Assembly: GCA_030710605.1 (NCBI GenBank)
Contig: CP092865.1
Coordinates: 139,213,505 to 139,277,504, forward strand
From: Cordylochernes scorpioides
Lineage: Eukaryota > Arthropoda > Arachnida > Pseudoscorpiones > Chernetidae
Direction of reading: 5' to 3'
Length of the DNA stretch: 64,000 bases
Positions 43,734-55,440 of this stretch are shown in pieces. The translations under genes and the position numbers were made by a program. Numbering within the stretch: the first letter of the stretch is position 1; each line of letters starts with the position of its first letter. The notes under the pieces were generated by a model, which made no database searches, was not told where the DNA came from, and worked only from the letters and a program-made list of their open reading frames with translations.

Positions 43734-45752
43734 TCAGTTACTGCTATCTCTTCGGAGTTTATTTAGATTTTCTGCGAAGATGGTTCCTAAAATTATGAGA
43801 AGTTTTATAAATACTTGTCCACAATGAAGAATTGCTTGTCCACAATGAAGAATTGCTTGTCCACAATGAAAAACTGTTTGTCCAAAATTAAAAAATGCTT
43901 GTCCTAAATTAAAAACTACCTCTTGTAGTTCGAAGATTTTCTGATCGGGCATAGCATAGATAAACAAGTAATTAATGAATAAAATTGGAATACAGTTGTA
44001 TGGCAGAAGTAACAAACAAAGGATAAGAATCAGATGAAATATAGGATATTGCTCCATGTTCGTCCATATTTTTGTAACTGGGGACTCTGAAATATTTGCT
44101 TGAACCTTATTAATTGTATAATTTGAATGATTGGTAGGTTCGTAGTTCTCCTGTTTGATATCTTTAGGGGGTGGTGTGATATGATTGAACTGGTTGTCAG
44201 GTTTATAGTTCTCCTGTTTGATCGTCAATGGTTTTATTAGAGATATGTCGGCGGTAATTGGTTTAGGTTGAGATGTGTGATCTTTTCTCTGACGTGGATG
44301 TGGTAATTTTGGCATTGTTTGTGTTGTGTGCACGCTGTGCTTTATGTACGAATTTTGTTTTGTTTGGGTACCTGTGTCGGTATTTTTACGTGCAGGTTGT
44401 TTGTATTCATCGATTCTTCTAGCGAATCGGCAGGTGGGACAGGTTTTTACTTGTTTTGCGATGTCTTGTGTCATGTTCTGCCAATAATATTGTGAAGAGA
44501 TGAGTCTCGTCATCTTGGAGATGTTTGGGTGGTGGTGTTGAGTGTGTACGGATTTAAGAAGTCTGGTTGTAAGTGAACTTGGGACTATAGTTTTAAGTAC
44601 TCCTTTTCGGGAGACGGTGCGCAGTTTATTGTGATTCATAGTCACGCGAGATTTTCCCGGTGGAGAAGACTGTTGGCTCTGTATGAGTGGCGCATCTAGA
44701 AAGCCACAAAATGGGATACGAGTTCCGACGCCCGTTTCATATTGTTGTACTCCATTTATGCTACGGACCTCATATTCGTATCTTGACAGTCTTAACCTCC
44801 ATCGAAACAATCTGCCTGACGGAGCTTTGATCTCTTTCAACCACTGCAATGCGGGATGGTCAGAAAATATTGTAAACTTTCTGCCATTTAGACAGGTGCG
44901 GAAATTATCCACACTTTCCACAATGGCTAGGCATTGTAGTTCCAAGTCTGAATAATTTCGCTCGTGACTACGTAGAGATCGGCTGAAATGTTGAACGGTG
45001 TATGTCTTCCCATCAGGGTAGACTTGTTTAAGAACGCCTGTAATGCTGAATGTTGAGGTGTTACAGTACACCTGGCATGGCAGATCTTCCTGGTAAAGGT
45101 GTAATGTGGGGTGTGTGGTAAGGTTTTCTTTCAGGTTAGTGAACGCTTTCTGGCATTTGTCATCCCAGACCCACACGACATCCTTTTTTAGAAGGTTGAC
45201 AAGTGGTGTCCGCAAGCGGGCGTGGTCTGGAATGAACTCTTTATAGACGTTCACAGCTTTTAGGAAAGATCGCAATGTTTTTCGATTGTGTGGTTGTTTG
45301 GTGGCGTGAATTTTTTCTATGTTTTGTGTAGACGGGATGATTGTATTATCCTTAACGGTTGTGCATGCGCTTGTTTGTTGTTGTTGTCTTTTGGCGTGCG
45401 TGTTGCGTTTGTTGTGCGGGTTGTGCGTGTTTGTTGCGTGGTGGCGTATGGGTGCGTGTATGTTGTGAGGTACATTTGCGTGTTTATGGCGTTGCGAAAT
45501 ATGGTCATGTGTGGATTTTGTGTGGTAAGTGGGTGAGCTGTGTCGGTGTACGGACACTTTTTTGGGCATTATTGGAGTTGTAGGTTGAAGCCGTAGTGGC
45601 TTTATGTGTTGTGGGCATATAGTACTGGTAATTGGGTTGAGTGATAAACATGGTGGTGGGGTCAATGAATGCAGGTAAGGGTTGTCCTGTGTGACAAATT
45701 TGATTGCAGTGCAAGTCCTTTCGGACAGGTTTGGTCTAGCCCGTGCGTGCAT
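43734..45752 (-). CDS. RNase H-like/integrase zinc-finger ORF of LTR element, 672 aa
   Basis: Residues 1-150 are low-complexity H/T/P-rich. Residues 155-345 match the RT thumb and RNase H of gypsy-type pol: RSFLKAVNVYKEFIP, a WVWDDKCQKAF phrase, CNTSTFSITGVL, ELQCLAIVES and FSDHPALQWL. The first catalytic Asp is Asn (231); E271 and D298 remain; the usual ADALSR end is lost, so RNase H is probably inactive. Residues 395-445 hold an integrase HHCC finger ending CPTC. No DDE core follows. The C-terminus has a hydrophobic segment (about 578-608) and FxxGQ repeats encoded by short tandem DNA. The long open frame in a degenerate copy suggests recent age or selection. The start methionine is uncertain. 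Confidence 0.7.
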   Translation of the reverse strand: MHARARPNLSERTCTAIKFVTQDNPYLHSLTPPPCLSLNPITSTICPQHIKPLRLQPTTPIMPKKVSVHRHSSPTYHTKSTHDHISQRHKHANVPHNIHAPIRHHATNTHNPHNKRNTHAKRQQQQTSACTTVKDNTIIPSTQNIEKIHATKQPHNRKTLRSFLKAVNVYKEFIPDHARLRTPLVNLLKKDVVWVWDDKCQKAFTNLKENLTTHPTLHLYQEDLPCQVYCNTSTFSITGVLKQVYPDGKTYTVQHFSRSLRSHERNYSDLELQCLAIVESVDNFRTCLNGRKFTIFSDHPALQWLKEIKAPSGRLFRWRLRLSRYEYEVRSINGVQQYETGVGTRIPFCGFLDAPLIQSQQSSPPGKSRVTMNHNKLRTVSRKGVLKTIVPSSLTTRLLKSVHTQHHHPNISKMTRLISSQYYWQNMTQDIAKQVKTCPTCRFARRIDEYKQPARKNTDTGTQTKQNSYIKHSVHTTQTMPKLPHPRQRKDHTSQPKPITADISLIKPLTIKQENYKPDNQFNHITPPPKDIKQENYEPTNHSNYTINKVQANISESPVTKIWTNMEQYPIFHLILILCLLLLPYNCIPILFINYLFIYAMPDQKIFELQEVVFNLGQAFFNFGQTVFHCGQAILHCGQAILHCGQVFIKLLIILGTIFAENLNKLRRDSSN

Positions 45753-45852
45753 TCATTGAGTACAAAGGTTAGATATGGTTAAAGGGGTAGGTAGGTTAGA
45801 TAGAAGTTCAAAGTCAATTCCTTGACGGCATAGGGTGGGTGCCTACCTCAGT

Positions 45853-46248
45853 TCAACAGGTCTCCTTTGGGACGCCTTGGTTTGGAGTGGTTGGCTTGGG
45901 GCTCGGGACTGCTCGCACCGTCCGCGAAATTGAAGTAAAGTCCGGTACTGGAAGATCATTTTGGGATCGTTTGGGCTGTCCCGGGTCGCGGGGGTTGGTT
46001 TCGGGGACTGTGTACGGCATGGCGGTGGATGACTCCTCGGAGGTCGGTGTCCGGTCTTGGTGACACTCGCCTGGGGTTGGCGGGGGTTGTGTCCGTCGTC
46101 CTCCCCGGGGAATGGTGCTCCGGAATTCCGTCTCACTTTGTGGGGCGTTGACACGTCGGAGGGCCACGGTCATTTGCCATATGATGGCCGCTAGAAGGCG
46201 CCTGGTCGTCTCTCTTCTTGCCCGCTTCTTTCTCGCTGGTTTTGTCAT
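45853..46248 (-). pseudogene. possible gag-region remnant of LTR element
   Basis: 131 open codons just inside the 5' LTR on the coding strand. The start is basic (KPARKKRARRE) and the rest proline-rich. The position fits gag, but there is no CCHC knuckle or other gag hallmark. Confidence 0.25.
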
Positions 46249-46335
46249 TGCCTTTTGATTTGCTGGTGTCTGGGCTAATTTCCATCTTGATCCTGATTAA
46301 GCTCCATAATCTTTATCCTGTCGACTTAACCGTTC

Positions 46336-47200
46336 TGTGACAATATCGTTGCGGGGTTTCTTGTTGTTGGATGCGAATGGTGAGATTTGGTTGAAGCGCA
46401 GTCGTTGAGTGGTAAGTGAAGCACACAGTTAGGAATAATCAGGACACATGATGAGATTTGAAAATAAAAGGCAACTGGATTGGAGGGAAGAAAGCTTGAT
46501 AAGAGCTGAGCGATTTGACTTATTAATTAGTTGATCACATGGCGATGATTGGATTTAGATGAAATAAGCGGAGAGAGAGAGATCTCTAGAGTAGATGTTA
46601 CCTTGTTGGAAGCGAAGGAGCAACTCTAGGTGTTGTTCCTATGAGAGCTAAGACACTACTGACAATTCTTGTCTTTCGATTTAACACCAAGCCTCAGTGT
46701 CTCTCCGATTGGTCGAGAGATGTCACATGATCTTGTCCTATTGGTTGACCTACTTAAGGTGCGGTCTTATGATTGGCCGGCGGCTTCCCTTGATGAAAGC
46801 TGTGCCCTGCCTGGTATATCCGATTTCGTCAGGAAGTGTTTGGTGGCTTGACGCTTATAGCTTCGATGGATATTAGAGACGTCCTGTCTTTGCCGGAAAT
46901 GTTGGGCGTTAGCTTAATATTTATAACTTCTGGTCACCGAATACATTCTGCTTTGTCAGGAAGTATCGAGTGCTTCTGGTCTAATATAACTTCTGCGGTC
47001 ACTAGAGACGTCCGGTCTCTGCCCCTGCAATGTTGACACAGGGGGTGCCAAAATAGTCGTGCCAGCTTTAGTCTTACTTCCTATATCTTTTGTTACTTTC
47101 TTTCCTCCAGTTACCTTGTTCTTTATTAAGTCTTTGAAAATCATACATGATACATACATAGTGGGTCGGGGTTGCATTTAATTATATACAAATTATGACA
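46336..47200 (-). repeat. 5' LTR (right copy, 865 bp)
   Basis: Near-identical to 40963-41826. No tRNA-complementary primer site beginning TGG was recognised next to it. Confidence 0.93.
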
Positions 47201-48455
47201 TATATGTATAGACAAATGTAAAGACATACATGTATGACAGCGCAAGTGTCCCTAAGGGGACATAGCGCTTTAAATTGAAATAAAATAAAAGTCAGCTTAA
47301 CCCTAGACGAATAAGCTTTCTTATCCAAAGGAATGAAATCTATGAATATACAAAAACCGGATTTAAAAAAAGGTTTATCCCTCGAAATCTGATGTTTTCA
47401 TATTAATTATCGATACAGGTTATTTTGTTGAATAGATTTAAATGTTAAATGAAAACATGATACAAGTTAGCATTTGGTTTAGAAATTTCTCCATCATATG
47501 TGTGATAAACTAATGTTCTAGTAAATATAAATTTTCAAAATTGAATATATTTATTAATTTTCGAATAATATTAATTTTCCTATTTCTGAATGAATATCGA
47601 AGCACTCAAGGATAAGGCTAACTTAAGTGTTGTTGACTTTGAACCTATAAAAAAAAATCTAAAAAAAAACCGCAGTTATGAAAATGGCTAAAGTATCGGC
47701 TTTGTATATGGCTTTGTAAATATCGTGTAGCGATAATATAGTAAAAATGTAAAGCCATATTAAACAATAATTAACTTTATTTAAAAAAAAATTCAAATGT
47801 ATTATTTCTATTAATTGAATAAAAATGGATATAAAAATGTCTAAAATAGACTAATTTCAATTAAAATAAAATATCTTTCTAATAAAACTAAAAATTATCT
47901 AGAGAATAATATCTACAATTTTTTATAAAATTATCGAAAAATATCGATTAGTAATAAAATGTAATTAAAGTGTAAAATGTCTTAAAAGTGCAAAAGCTAT
48001 TATTAAAATGATTTTTAAATTATAATCATAAGAATTATGTAAAAATATTATTATACGATCTTATTATAAAAATCAATATACTGATAAAAAAAAATTAAAG
48101 TGGGCATATAATCTTAATAAAAACAATACACTTTAAAAATGTAGTATTTTATAGTTTATTATAATATAATTTTATTAATAGTTTTATCACTTTCTCTTTA
48201 TGCTGAAAAAGTAATAGAAATAAATTATTTTATATCTATAAAAAATAGTTAACGTAAAATATAAATATTTAAAATTTATCATTTAAAATTTATCAATCTT
48301 ATAAATTATATTTTTGTCTTTTAATACACAAAACTAGATGCACTTTTATACATGCAAATAAAAACATTTTATTTTTCCTATTTTTGACAAATTATGTATA
48401 GGTATATAATACCCTTCCTTTAAAATTTAAAACAAAATCATGTCTTATATATATA

Positions 48456-48764
48456 TGTTAGGAATATTTTGGTTGTTGTGGTTAGATAAGGCTTGATAAG
48501 ACAAAGGATCGATAAGATAAAGGGTTGAGGTGCAGTCGTGATAACAAAAAAAAAAGATAAATATTTACCGTCAAGTAGCTTTTATTTTCAATTACTTGAG
48601 GAAAGATTACACATTAGTTAGTTTTCACATTATATAGAATTTATAAGTTAATCCTATATTAGTGATTTAAAAGGATTGATTGGTTAACTACGCATATTTA
48701 CAACAAAATTATACAACGAAACTAAACAACTAAACTAAAAGTCTTTCTAAAAACGATGATAACA
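48456..48764. mobile_element. possible solo LTR, right arm only
   Basis: A block differing from the left arm begins TGTTAGGAATATT and could end at TAACA, giving TGTTA/TAACA ends. No clear target duplication; weak. Confidence 0.25.
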
Positions 48765-49039
48765 AAAATAAAATTATCAATGAATAAAATAAAGTATATA
48801 TTTTTTAAAATATAGAAATATTTGAGGTTTTTAGATTATATAATATTTTTAGATTATATAATATTTTTAGATTATATAATATATATATATATAGAAAATT
48901 TAAATTGAAATATAAAACTCATTCATCAAAAAGAAAAACTTCTTTGAAAGAAAGAAAGAAAAAAAAAAAAGAGAGCATCACTAAAAATATATATTTTTTT
49001 ACGTTCATAAATCGTTTTTTAAAAATAGTATATTTTTAT

Positions 49040-49290
49040 TTTATTTTTAGAGAGTTAAAAGTAGGGAATCAAAATGGCGCCCAAAACAATTTGAAATCAA
49101 ACGATGTTAAAAATGATATTTTTTATTTGTGCCACATCTCGTGACCCCCTCCTTAAGAATGGAGGACTTTCTCCGCAGACGAGAGAACAGAACGAGGTCA
49201 TCCGGAAGTATCGGCTGATGCGTTTCCTGCCCCTACTTGGCGTCTGCTTCCACTGACTGACCTTCTGCCTAACCCCGCCCACATCATTCT
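49040..49290. other. mirror of the GC-richer segment 2150-2400
   Basis: Same ETS-like and GGCGCC motifs. One short substitution (GTTAGGCAG for GTAGAGCAG). Confidence 0.25.
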
Positions 49291-49883
49291 TTCCCCGAAT
49301 TTTCCTATTTGTTTTCATTCTATCCTTCTTACCTGTCTGACAAATTTTGAGGGAGGTGCTGTTATTCTTTCCTGGTTTGTTTCTTTTGGCAGCGTATTCC
49401 TTTCCTTTTTCCCCTCTCAACATATACTTTAGAATTTCCTCCGCACACACATGACGTGACCCTGCTTTTTTCCCCGATTTAGCTATCCATCCATTTCAAA
49501 TAAATATGCAGCAGATACCTTCAAGGAGGATATTTTGGTGGTCTTTAGAATCAGATAGATGGGAAGGAAATCTACTTACTATTTGCGAAAGTTTTCACCT
49601 CTTTTTTTTCCCCTAGTTACTTTTTCCTTCAGGTAAAGAAAGTTTTTTTTTAAACTTTTGTTAAGAATATATTTTTAAAATATTTTGCACGAAACACAAT
49701 TTTTTTTTCTTCTTTTGATTGGAAAAATGAATTTATTTAACGATATTTGCTATTTTTAAAGCTTATTAAATTTCAAAAAAAAAAAAAGCATAAATTCATA
49801 GAATATTTTTTAAACATGCATTCATAAACTCTGAGCATAACGTTTAAACATTTAGTCTTATGCATCTTCTACAAAATAAGTAC

Positions 49884-52341
49884 AATATATATATATGATA
49901 AATTTATATTATAAATACCAGACACACATTTAAAAATGACTTTTCGCATTATTTATTTGTGAAATTACTGTGGCGCTCTATGTATTTTGTTGTTGTTTTT
50001 CTATTTTATAAAATACAAATTTGTTTAACCACTAAACGAAAGAATGAACATTTTAAACAAAAAAAAAACATTATCAATAATTACTCTAAATATCAATTTC
50101 CTAATTAAGAAGCAAAATTCAGACGATATAAGCAAAACAGACGATATAAATAAAACAGACGATATAATATTTGTAGCGATCTGGTAGATCGTATTGAGAC
50201 TGCTGGGAGGATTAATCATTGATGAGCCAATCCACCCCAATATATATCATTCTTTAGTGCTTGTAGAAATATTTACTGTAAAATAGAACAAAAATATACA
50301 GAGGGGATAAATATTATTAATATTTATCACACTAAATATACTCTAGTTTTTATTTATAACCTTTTTTGACACCTAAAATTATAAAATATGAACATATAAA
50401 TGATTATTTTCGTGATAAAATCCACACAAGAACGTAAAATTTTGAGGCAGACATTCTGGCGCCAATGTTGCCAAAAAATAGGAACTAATGTTTACATGGT
50501 ACGGCCGTAGGATAAATACGAACATATTAAATCCTATAATAAAATGCACTTATTAAAATATTTTTGATCAAGATATGCTTTAAAATTCTTATACAACTTT
50601 ATGATAATTTTTAAAGCATACTATAATATAAATTATATTATTTAATTCACGTGAAGAATATTTTCTAATTATAAATTAATCAAGGTAGTGATGTATTTAT
50701 AATAGAGAGATTGAATTTTAACTTTTAATCTTCAAATTCGCTACCTTTGCCCATCTTTTGTAAGGAAAATGACAATGAAGGATTGAATTAGCTATATCTT
50801 AAAGGGTAAAACTATAAGCGCTAGAATTATATTATCAGTTTCAAAATATATACCTTTTACCTAAATGCTACTTGAAATGTATAAGACATAGAATTAATAT
50901 CGAATGTACAATGTATAATTTATATAGTATTATATTAAGTGACAATTGAACACTAAATTTAATTACTAAATGCGTTAATTTTAATTAATTGTTTTATGTG
51001 TATTATATATAGGTTTTTAACTTTTAATTAGACAATTTTAATTTATATTTAGACATTTTTCATTTTAATTTAGACACATGGACTTTTTATAGAAGAGTCA
51101 ATGTGCAATATCTTTGTACCTTCTTATTATCAGAAAACCTTTATTGTCTTTATAATGTCTGATACATCTTTTGTTGTTTATTTGCAAACCGCCAAAAATG
51201 ACAAAAACAAATCAAAAAGGGATGATGATAACCTGCGTCTTGCAGATTAACATTTTCATAGAAACATATATATACATATTTATTACTAGCTATATATCAC
51301 AATGTGTCTAAATTAAAATGAAAAATGTCTAAATTAAAATGAAAAATGTCTAAATTGAAATGAAAAATGTCTAAATTAAAATTGAAAATGTCAAAATAAA
51401 AATGAAAGTGAGTAAAATGAAAAATGTCTAAATTTAAATTAAAATTGTCTAATTAAAAGTTAAAAACCTATATATAAATATATACAATTTAAATATTGAC
51501 TCCAATACGAAAATTGAGAAATAATCAAGAAAAAAATTCCCGTTCTATTTCTTTTATAAATTCATAATTAATGTTTCACCTTTTCTTGACCTTTATTATA
51601 TAAAATAAAATAGTCTAGAAACTCGTATGTCAATTTCTATTCATTTCCACCCCTATTTGCCTTTGCCTTGATTACATTTTTTAGAAAATATTTAATTCTC
51701 TGATAGAAAGGAGACAATTTCTGCTGAAATTGTTACTTTTTTTTGGGGGGGGGGGGGTCGTATTTTCAATTTAATTTTCACATGTTTCAAAATGTTGTGA
51801 AAGACATTGAATATATTGCAATTTACCTTATGATATAAATTTAAAATATATTTGGATTAATAAATTTTAAAAAATATATTTAAATGAAAAATTTTATATC
51901 TAAGACTTTTTTTTATTATTTTGTTAATTATTCTAAGAATATTTTTTTAGAATTGAATCTAAAAATTTTACTCCCAACTTTAATTTTTTTTTTTAAGTTT
52001 CAAAAATGTATAAGTTTACTAGAAATTATTCAAAGAAATCACTTTAAAGATCGCAAAGCGCAAATTACGCGCGCAAATAGTTAGCTAGCGATTGAACATT
52101 ATTTCACCAGTTGACCTAAGTCTGGTGTCTCACCTTTCATCATTATAATCATGAACAACTAGCTGCATGTAACCCGGTCGTCTGAAGCGTACAGAAACTA
52201 TCCGGGTTTGTTTTGTAGAATCGTGCGTTAATTGGGCGCTATAGAAAATCCATCAAATCAACTTCTGCTGGTCAGTATGCATCCCACAAAATCGTCTTAC
52301 GCAGTTCAAACGACCAGTACGTAAAAGACGTCTCAAATATA
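49884..52341. other. right flank, AT-rich, no gene; small repeats
   Basis: A degenerate element A relic lies at 50165-50265 (CTGGTAGATCG, ATTGATGAGCC). At 51305-51465 AAATGTCTAAATTAAAATG is repeated about eight times, with inverted relatives near 51020-51075. No coding recognised. Confidence 0.6.
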
Positions 52342-52428
52342 CAATTAAACCTGTCTATAACACCCCCTCTTCTATAGCATCCTATTTTGGTGAGTCCCAA
52401 GAGGGAGCGCTATAGACAGGTTTAACTG
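52342..52428. mobile_element. short TA-MITE
   Basis: 87-bp internally deleted relative of 28306-28481 with the same ends. Confidence 0.85.
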
Positions 52429-52439
52429 CATCTGTTAGT

Positions 52440-53150
52440 TTCCTGGTTAGTAAATAGGTATATAGATATCCGGTCACCCGGTGCTGCTCACCTGATCTGT
52501 ATGTAAATAAAGATGTCTGGTCACCCGGCGTTGATCAATTGGTCAATTAGGCTTGTAAGTTACTCTGCACTGGTGTAGGTGAGTAGTACTGGCCATTTAC
52601 TACTGGCCAGTGAGTAAAGTGACCCGTTGTCAGTTGGGAGGACTTCTGGTCAATTGGTACTGGTCAGTTAATTAGGACCCCTGGTCACCTAGCACTGGTC
52701 ACTAAGTAAAACTCTGGGGTCATTTGGCACTGGTCATTAAATTAAAAGATCGGGTCGCTGGTCAGTAAGCTAGGACTTCTGGTACTGGTCAGTGAATAAA
52801 AAACTCTGGTCACTTGTGAGCAAGCTATCTGGTCATTTGTCCGTAAGACCTCTGGTAATTTGTCCGTAAGATCTCTGATCACTTGTTAGCCAGACCTCTG
52901 GTTATTTGGTACCGGTCAGTAGGCTAGGACTTTGGTTACTGGTCAGTATATGAATTCTGGCCGCTAGTCACCTGTAATCAAGATCTCTGGTCACTTGTAA
53001 GCAAGATCTCTGGTCACTTGTCCTTAAGATCTCTGGTCACTTGTCCTTAAGATCTCTGGTTGGCACTGGTCACTTGTTCGTAAGATCTCTGGTCGCCTGT
53101 CAGCAATATCTCTGGTCACTTGTCACTAAGAGCTCAGGTTGGCACTGGTC
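52440..53150. repeat. degenerate tandem repeat, CTGGTCACTTG type
   Basis: About 20-27 bp period, e.g. AAGATCTCTGGTCACTTGTC, more than 20 imperfect units. Confidence 0.85.
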
Positions 53151-53470
53151 AGTACGGCCAGAGTGTGGTCAGCGAGGTGGCCGGGAAGTGCCGCTCTAGG
53201 TCACTGGCCGCCCGGCTTCCTTCCTCCTTCCAAAACGGAAAGTTCCGGAAGTTCAGTCGGAACCGGCTCCAGCGTTTCCTTCTCCGTCTGCGGCAGTTGG
53301 CTTCCTCCTCATCCCGCGCAGCAGACATTTACAGTACCTCAAACCTTTATTTCCAGTTTCGTTTGGACTTCTTTCCGGGAAAGAAAGTATTACGACCTTC
53401 ATATGGGTCATGATGAGTTAGTACCTAGCGGTGCTCGCACGAGCTGATATGAGCTGTCAGTTATCCCCGG
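53151..53470. other. GC-rich island, possible 5' exon or promoter
   Basis: Sharp rise in G+C after the tandem repeat, with several GGAA/TTCC words (ACGGAAAGTTCCGGAAGTTC). Open frames of about 100 codons in two frames lack recognisable domains. Could be a gene start or captured sequence. Confidence 0.25.
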
Positions 53471-53977
53471 CATTTCTTGATGTATGGCAGGTCATGGCAG
53501 ACTTCCTTGGTGAACCCATGTTCGGCATATTCAACCACAGAAAAACACGTTTATATCGTATTTATTTCATCTTCACTCGGAAAATATTTAGGGTATTTTA
53601 TTCTACACATGACGGTAGCTCTTATATATATAAATTATACTTGTTCATTATATCAGGAATGATATGTGAGACTTCCACCTTTTCCATTACTGTAAGTGCA
53701 ATCGAAGCAGGAAAAGGTCTTCAATGGTCAAAATAAACATTTTTCAATATAGATAGTACACGTCTAGTATTTATCCGACCCGTCAATCACTCAACAACTT
53801 TCTAATCAAGTATTGTACATCGCATTGGGATTGATAATTTTGAAAACACTGCCTAATCTTTGAGATTATACATTTTCGTTTTTTAGAAATCGCAAATATA
53901 TTCTTTCCTGGAAAAGTCCTTGCGATGATATAGGCCAGTTTGGAGAGCACAAAGCCGCAGAGTATCAAAAATATATA

Positions 53978-54222
53978 CAGTTAAACCTGTCTATAGCGCC
54001 CCCTCTTGGGACTCGCCAAAATAGGGTGCTATAGAGAGGGAATCGAACCCACAATGTTCCGCTTACCGGGCAGATGCCATATCCACTAGGCTACCCTGGA
54101 CTGGAGGGGGTGCTATAGACAGGTCACTTTTAATGTAAAATGTTTACATTTTAATGTTTAATATCGGACGCTATAGAGATGAAGGCGCTATTTAGAGAGG
54201 AAGTTATAGACAGGTTTAACTG
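53978..54222. mobile_element. TA-MITE containing a tRNA-like insertion
   Basis: Same family as 28306. Relative to that copy about 67 bp is inserted at an AGAGGG/GGGTGC junction, with a short GAGGG/AGGG repeat at both edges. Confidence 0.85.
54034..54100 (-). tRNA. tRNA-Arg-like pseudogene inside a MITE
   Basis: Minus strand: A box TAGCCTAGTGG (54083-54093), D stem GCC/GGC, anticodon stem TCTGC/GCGGA with loop CCGGTAA, B box GGTTCGATTCC (54039-54049). The D-arm and anticodon-arm layout resembles tRNA-Arg, but the literal anticodon would be GGT and U33 is C. The acceptor strands do not pair and the T stem has a mismatch, so it is not a working tRNA. Confidence 0.6.
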
Positions 54223-54574
54223 TATATATAAAAATTGAAAATATGTTAATAAAATAATGAATATGCTTCAACATAGCTCCTTCTCTACGGAGGCTGTGAC
54301 TCACAGCTTGCAAATCTTGTTTTTACTGACATGGATCTCACGTATTTTGCCAAAGATTTCCTTGAAGTCTTGGAAATTTTATTCTAGTAGCTTTGCGTCC
54401 ATTTTTTTGCGGCATAAAGTAGAACTTTGTATAATAATATAAAATATTTGGCTACAATATCATCAACTTCTAAAATCCCTGGCATTTTTAATCTATTAAT
54501 GGACTTTAGACTATGAAGAATAGATGCAGGGTCATATCTTTGTTCGAAAATTACTAAAAGATATTATTCTGTTT

Positions 54575-54830
54575 TGAAAATAGAGCAATCCATAAATAAA
54601 TCTTTAATTAAAAAGGCATATATTGGATCAAAATATCATTTATTTTACCAATATTTACCTAAGTCTTTTTAAAAACTTAATGCTGTTGACGTTATGTGGC
54701 GCTGAGTTTGTTGTCGACACACTTTAAAATGTTATAACACCTGGGTAAAGGTTGGCGTTCAGCCAACTGAAATATTGGTAAAATAAATGATATTTTGATC
54801 CAATATATGTCTTTTTAATTAAATATTATT
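54575..54830. mobile_element. foldback family C, short copy
   Basis: Ends AATAAATCTTTAATTAAAAA and complement with one arm deleted; another relic lies at 55625-55740. Confidence 0.7.
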
Positions 54831-55334
54831 CTGTGTAAAATCCAAACGTGAATCAGCGTACGATGTTTAAAAAATAAATACTCCTAGGTAGAAAATTAAT
54901 GATGTTGTATGAAATTTTTCAAACGTTTTTTTTAAAGGAATCATCTAATATTTTTGCTCTAACTATATTAAAAAACAATAATATTTAATCTTACACGTAA
55001 TAAATATATATAAATCTTTCCATTATCGATAATTCTAGAAAAAAAAAATCTAGTGTAAATTATAGATTCAATTATATATTTATTTTAAATAACTTTGTAG
55101 TATTTTATAAGGAATAATGTATTTCTCATAAAGTTTAATTGATTTTAGTTAATTTTTCTTATTTAATTCATCATTTAATTTTTTAAATTAATTGAATAAT
55201 GAACATTTATATGTATATTAAAATAAACGGTATATTTATATATTTATTATATATAAATAGATTTTTTTAAATTTGATTTTTCAATCAAAGCGAAATAAAG
55301 GGGTAAAATTGAACCAAACGAAAATGTCCTGATA

Positions 55335-55440
55335 TTGTTAGCGCATGCGCTACCACCCCTGGTCGTCTGCGGGATAACTTCCGGCTTGACCACTGACCCG
55401 CTAACACTCTGCACACGTGAATGGCTGCCTGCTATATTGG
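55335..55440. promoter_or_regulatory. promoter-like cluster of NRF1, ETS and E-box motifs
   Basis: Within about 100 bp of otherwise AT-rich DNA: AGCGCATGCGCT (NRF1 type), ATAACTTCCGGCTTG (ETS/GABP type) and CACACGTGAATGG (E-box CACGTG). Such clusters mark housekeeping promoters in animals. No downstream gene is visible. A short minus ORF (55247-55444) overlaps and is unsupported. Confidence 0.35.

Larger units (their letters stand above)
40963..47200 (-). mobile_element. Ty3/gypsy-type LTR retrotransposon, internally deleted, young
   Basis: Two long direct LTRs bracket 4.5 kb of internal sequence on the minus strand. The inserted DNA starts at TGTGACA and ends at ATGACA, and TATA is duplicated (a 6-bp TATATG reading is also possible). 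The left arm at 3985 shows the empty site. Internal coding is limited to an RNase H-like/integrase-zinc-finger ORF. Gag, protease, most of RT and the integrase core are not found, so it is non-autonomous. A run AGGGGGCG beside the left LTR is the likely polypurine tract and fits minus orientation. Confidence 0.9.
22913..49883. repeat. giant inverted repeat, right arm
   Basis: Reverse complement of 1558-20730, about 20.7 kb without the LTR element. Right-only additions: TA-MITE 28306-28481, retrozyme-like 31361-31824, amplified MITE 32868-33545, HHR elements 33850-34145 and 35956-36139, insertions 34475-35006, LTR element 40963-47200, and a differing block at 48456-48880. Mirror features are listed separately below. 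Confidence 0.93.

Noticed and set aside
1558-49883. A Polinton/Maverick or other giant DNA transposon with long inverted ends
   Set aside because: No DNA polymerase B, integrase, ATPase or capsid-like genes between the arms; arms are mosaics of unrelated repeats.
53120-53447. Two overlapping 100-codon ORFs in the GC island
   Set aside because: No domain or homology recognised; GC-rich sequence lowers stop frequency.
54034-54100. Functional tRNA gene
   Set aside because: Acceptor stem does not pair, U33 is missing and the T stem is mismatched.
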